DNA of 7,746 bases. Origin: Candidatus Falkowiibacteriota bacterium (lineage in GTDB: Bacteria > Patescibacteriota > Patescibacteriia > Patescibacteriales > UBA12465). The position numbers and the translations under genes are program-made. This document shows positions 6,070 through 7,746 of the stretch, one piece after another; position 1 is the first letter of the stretch; each line of letters opens with the position of its first letter. The notes below the pieces were generated by a model that saw only the letters and a program-made list of their open reading frames with translations, searched no databases and was not told the DNA's origin. The DNA is taken from the NCBI GenBank assembly GCA_903857815.1, contig CAIOGK010000023.1:1-7746 (forward strand). The letters are read 5' to 3'.

Positions 6070-6948
6070 ATGGATAATATATTAATCAGTATTTGTATAC
6101 CAACATTCAATCGTGCTCGATTTTTAAAAGAATGTTTAGAAAGTATAACTAATCAATTTTCTAACCCAGAAGTAAAAAATAATGTTAATATTACAATTTT
6201 AGATAACCAAAGCGAAGATAATACAGAAGAAGTCGCGAAATCATTCACCAGTAAATACGACAATGTACAATACTTAAGGGATAACGAAAAACGAGGATTA
6301 ATTCCGGGAATTATCAAAGTCGCCTCATTAGCTGATGGTAAATATATTTGGGTTTTTTCTGATGATGATGTCCACTCTAGCAATTCACTAGAAATCGCTA
6401 TCAATTTTATAAAACAATACCAGACTGATTTAATTTTAGGTAATTTAATTGGGTTTAGTGATAATAACAATATTAAATATAAAAACTTACTCAAAGTTAA
6501 TGAAAATTTAATCGCTAATAATAAAAAAGAGTTTTTTGCTATTATTAATAAAAGATTCCCTAGAAGTATTGATTACTACACGACTCTTTGTTCTAATTGG
6601 ATTATAAAAAAAGATATTTTTGATAATAATTTTTCTATCTTTAAAAAATTTAATGATAAATTTGATTTATTTCCCTTCCCCTCTCTTTTCTTTTATACAA
6701 ATATGGAGTTCAGCTCGGGAATTATAGCTCAAGAAATAGTTTTAAACCGCGGGGAAAATGAATCTTGGGGACGAAAAAACAAAATAAAACATTTTTTCTA
6801 CCGTGATAGACTTTGGCGAGATTATTATCAAAAAATAATAAATAATAATCGAGGCTATCTACCTAAAAATTTTAGTTTTAAAGTAAAAATTAAGAACATC
6901 GTTCAATATAAGGAATTAGTAAAAATTATCTTACATCTATTTTTCTAG
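6070..6948 (+). CDS. Family 2 (GT-A) glycosyltransferase, possibly abequosyltransferase-like subgroup
   Basis: This 292-residue GT-A enzyme has the N-terminal nucleotide-sugar fold: ISICIPTFNRARFLKECLESI (6-26), the uridine/ribose-binding region ITILDNQSEDNT (41-52, Asp45), then LADGKYIWVFSDDD (87-100), where DDD 98-100 is the metal-binding DxD equivalent. The C-terminal half is divergent, rich in Asn, Lys and Phe. It keeps ENESWG (229-234), which recalls the NxSWG-type segment of WbaV/RfbV abequosyltransferase-like enzymes, so a role in adding a side-branch or dideoxy sugar is conceivable but unproven. There is no transmembrane segment, though the end (about 283-292) is hydrophobic. It should act on the cytoplasmic face of the membrane on the lipid-linked intermediate. 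It starts 2 nt after the acyltransferase stop, suggesting translational coupling, and has no clear Shine-Dalgarno sequence. Confidence 0.88.
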   Translation: MDNILISICIPTFNRARFLKECLESITNQFSNPEVKNNVNITILDNQSEDNTEEVAKSFTSKYDNVQYLRDNEKRGLIPGIIKVASLADGKYIWVFSDDDVHSSNSLEIAINFIKQYQTDLILGNLIGFSDNNNIKYKNLLKVNENLIANNKKEFFAIINKRFPRSIDYYTTLCSNWIIKKDIFDNNFSIFKKFNDKFDLFPFPSLFFYTNMEFSSGIIAQEIVLNRGENESWGRKNKIKHFFYRDRLWRDYYQKIINNNRGYLPKNFSFKVKIKNIVQYKELVKIILHLFF

Positions 6949-6960
6949 ATTTTAGAAGTT

Positions 6961-7746
6961 ATGACTTTTTCAATTATCATTATTAACTATAAAACCCCAC
7001 GACTAACCATAGACTGTATTAGAAGCCTTTTTGCTTTACCAGAAGCTAAAAACAGGGAAATAATAGTTATAGATAATGCCTCGGAAGACGGGAGTGTTGA
7101 GATACTAAAAGACGAGTTTGGGGCTAAAATACAAATTATTGCCAACAAGAAAAACTTGGGCTTTTCCGCCGCTAATAATCAAGGCGCCGCTCTATCAACT
7201 GGAGATTTTCTCTTATTTCTTAATAGCGATACAATAGTAAATAAGGATATTTTTAAAAAATGCCTTGATTTATTTAAAGCGGATGATAAAATTGGCATAA
7301 TATCACCACGACTAAAATTAGAGAGCGGTGAATCACAAAAAAATGCTTTTGGTTATTTCCCTACTTTTTGGGGACTCATTACTCAAGCGGGAAAAAAAGA
7401 AATAATAATCCCCGAAGTGTCTCAGAAATTTGAAGTTGACTGGGTAAGTGGCTGCGCTCTCATGATAAGGCGAGATATATTTCAAAAAATAGGAGGTTGG
7501 GACGATCATTTCTTTTTATACTTTGAGGATGTTGATATTTGCAGACTAGTAAAAAAGAATGGATACAAAATAGTTGTTAATCTTGAATCAGAAATAACTC
7601 ATTTAGGCGGAAAAAGCTTAGCTATAAATAGTGAAAGAAAAAAATATTATTACGAAGCCCAAAATTATTACTTTAAGAAGAATTATGGAGTAATAATCGA
7701 GTGGTTAATAAAAATAACTAGAATAGTATTTAAAATTATTAAAAAA
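6961..7746 (+). CDS. Family 2 (GT-A) glycosyltransferase, WbbL/rhamnosyltransferase-like, 3' end cut by window edge
   Basis: The frame opens at the ATG 12 nt after the previous stop and stays open for 262 codons to the window edge, so the stop is not seen. The catalytic domain appears complete: SIIIINYKTP (4-13), EIIVIDNASEDGS (33-45, Asp38), NKKNLGFSAANNQG (62-75), FLLFLNSDT (83-91, with NSD as the DxD-type metal site), WVSGCALMIRR (161-171), YFEDVDICRLVKKNGYK (187-203, with Glu189-Asp190 as the likely base region) and THLGGKS (213-219). This order is typical of the WbbL-like group, many of whose members transfer rhamnose from dTDP-rhamnose. The C-terminal part is basic and hydrophobic (242-262), possibly a membrane-associated helix. 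It probably adds the next sugar to the lipid-linked glycan started by the transferase at the head of the operon. The sugar specificity is not readable from sequence. Confidence 0.9.
   Translation, partial: MTFSIIIINYKTPRLTIDCIRSLFALPEAKNREIIVIDNASEDGSVEILKDEFGAKIQIIANKKNLGFSAANNQGAALSTGDFLLFLNSDTIVNKDIFKKCLDLFKADDKIGIISPRLKLESGESQKNAFGYFPTFWGLITQAGKKEIIIPEVSQKFEVDWVSGCALMIRRDIFQKIGGWDDHFFLYFEDVDICRLVKKNGYKIVVNLESEITHLGGKSLAINSERKKYYYEAQNYYFKKNYGVIIEWLIKITRIVFKIIKK

Noticed and set aside
6153..6494. 113-codon minus-strand frame opposite the glycosyltransferase
   Set aside because: It is antisense to the conserved GT-A domain; the Leu/Ser-rich translation is what the reverse complement of AT-rich coding sequence gives.
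1..7746. CRISPR array, tRNA/rRNA genes, insertion sequences or phage genes
   Set aside because: No regularly spaced repeats, cloverleaf-type sequences, terminal inverted repeats or transposase/integrase-like frames were seen on either strand by eye.

Overview
The window is AT-rich, densely packed bacterial DNA with two blocks of genes facing away from a shared 93-bp intergenic region (4120-4212). The translation/replication genes, very short intergenic gaps, near absence of Shine-Dalgarno sequences and an AT-rich glycan cluster suggest an uncultivated bacterium of the Patescibacteria (CPR) type, probably Parcubacteria-like. That placement is an inference from gene content and style, not a database result. 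All seven complete genes read through in the standard code; UGA is neither used as a stop nor found in frame.

Left block, minus strand, transcribed 4119 to 1: tyrS (tyrosyl-tRNA synthetase), then holB (DNA polymerase III delta' clamp-loader subunit), then a secreted lipoprotein with Asp-box (BNR/Ycf48-like) repeats, then frr (ribosome recycling factor), then the first 61 codons of an RseP-type site-2 protease that runs off the left edge. The first four genes are only 8-10 nt apart and the fifth follows after 46 nt, so this looks like one operon driven by an extended -10 promoter just upstream of tyrS. It mixes protein synthesis, replication and envelope functions. The frr-rseP adjacency resembles a shortened form of the widespread frr...cdsA-dxr-rseP cluster.

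Right block, plus strand, 4213 to the right edge: a membrane polyprenyl-phosphate sugar-1-phosphate transferase (initiating glycosyltransferase), a left-handed beta-helix O-acyltransferase, and two GT-A family-2 glycosyltransferases, the second cut off by the window edge. Gaps are 2-12 nt, so this is also one operon. Together they look like the start of a surface polysaccharide or O-antigen-like assembly cluster: the first enzyme loads a sugar-phosphate onto undecaprenyl phosphate, the glycosyltransferases extend it and the acyltransferase decorates it. Flippase, polymerase and nucleotide-sugar genes are not in the window. The DNA becomes visibly more AT-rich from about 5537 onward.

The most interesting non-coding signal is the promoter of the right block. 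A -35-like box, a 17-bp spacer and a full extended -10 box place the transcription start at or within about 2 nt of the ATG, and an in-frame stop two codons upstream rules out an earlier start. The glycan operon mRNA is therefore predicted to be leaderless. No tRNA, rRNA, CRISPR array, insertion sequence or convincing terminator was found. I see no clear candidate for a wholly new defence or mobile system here; the findings are mostly unusual variants and arrangements of known families.
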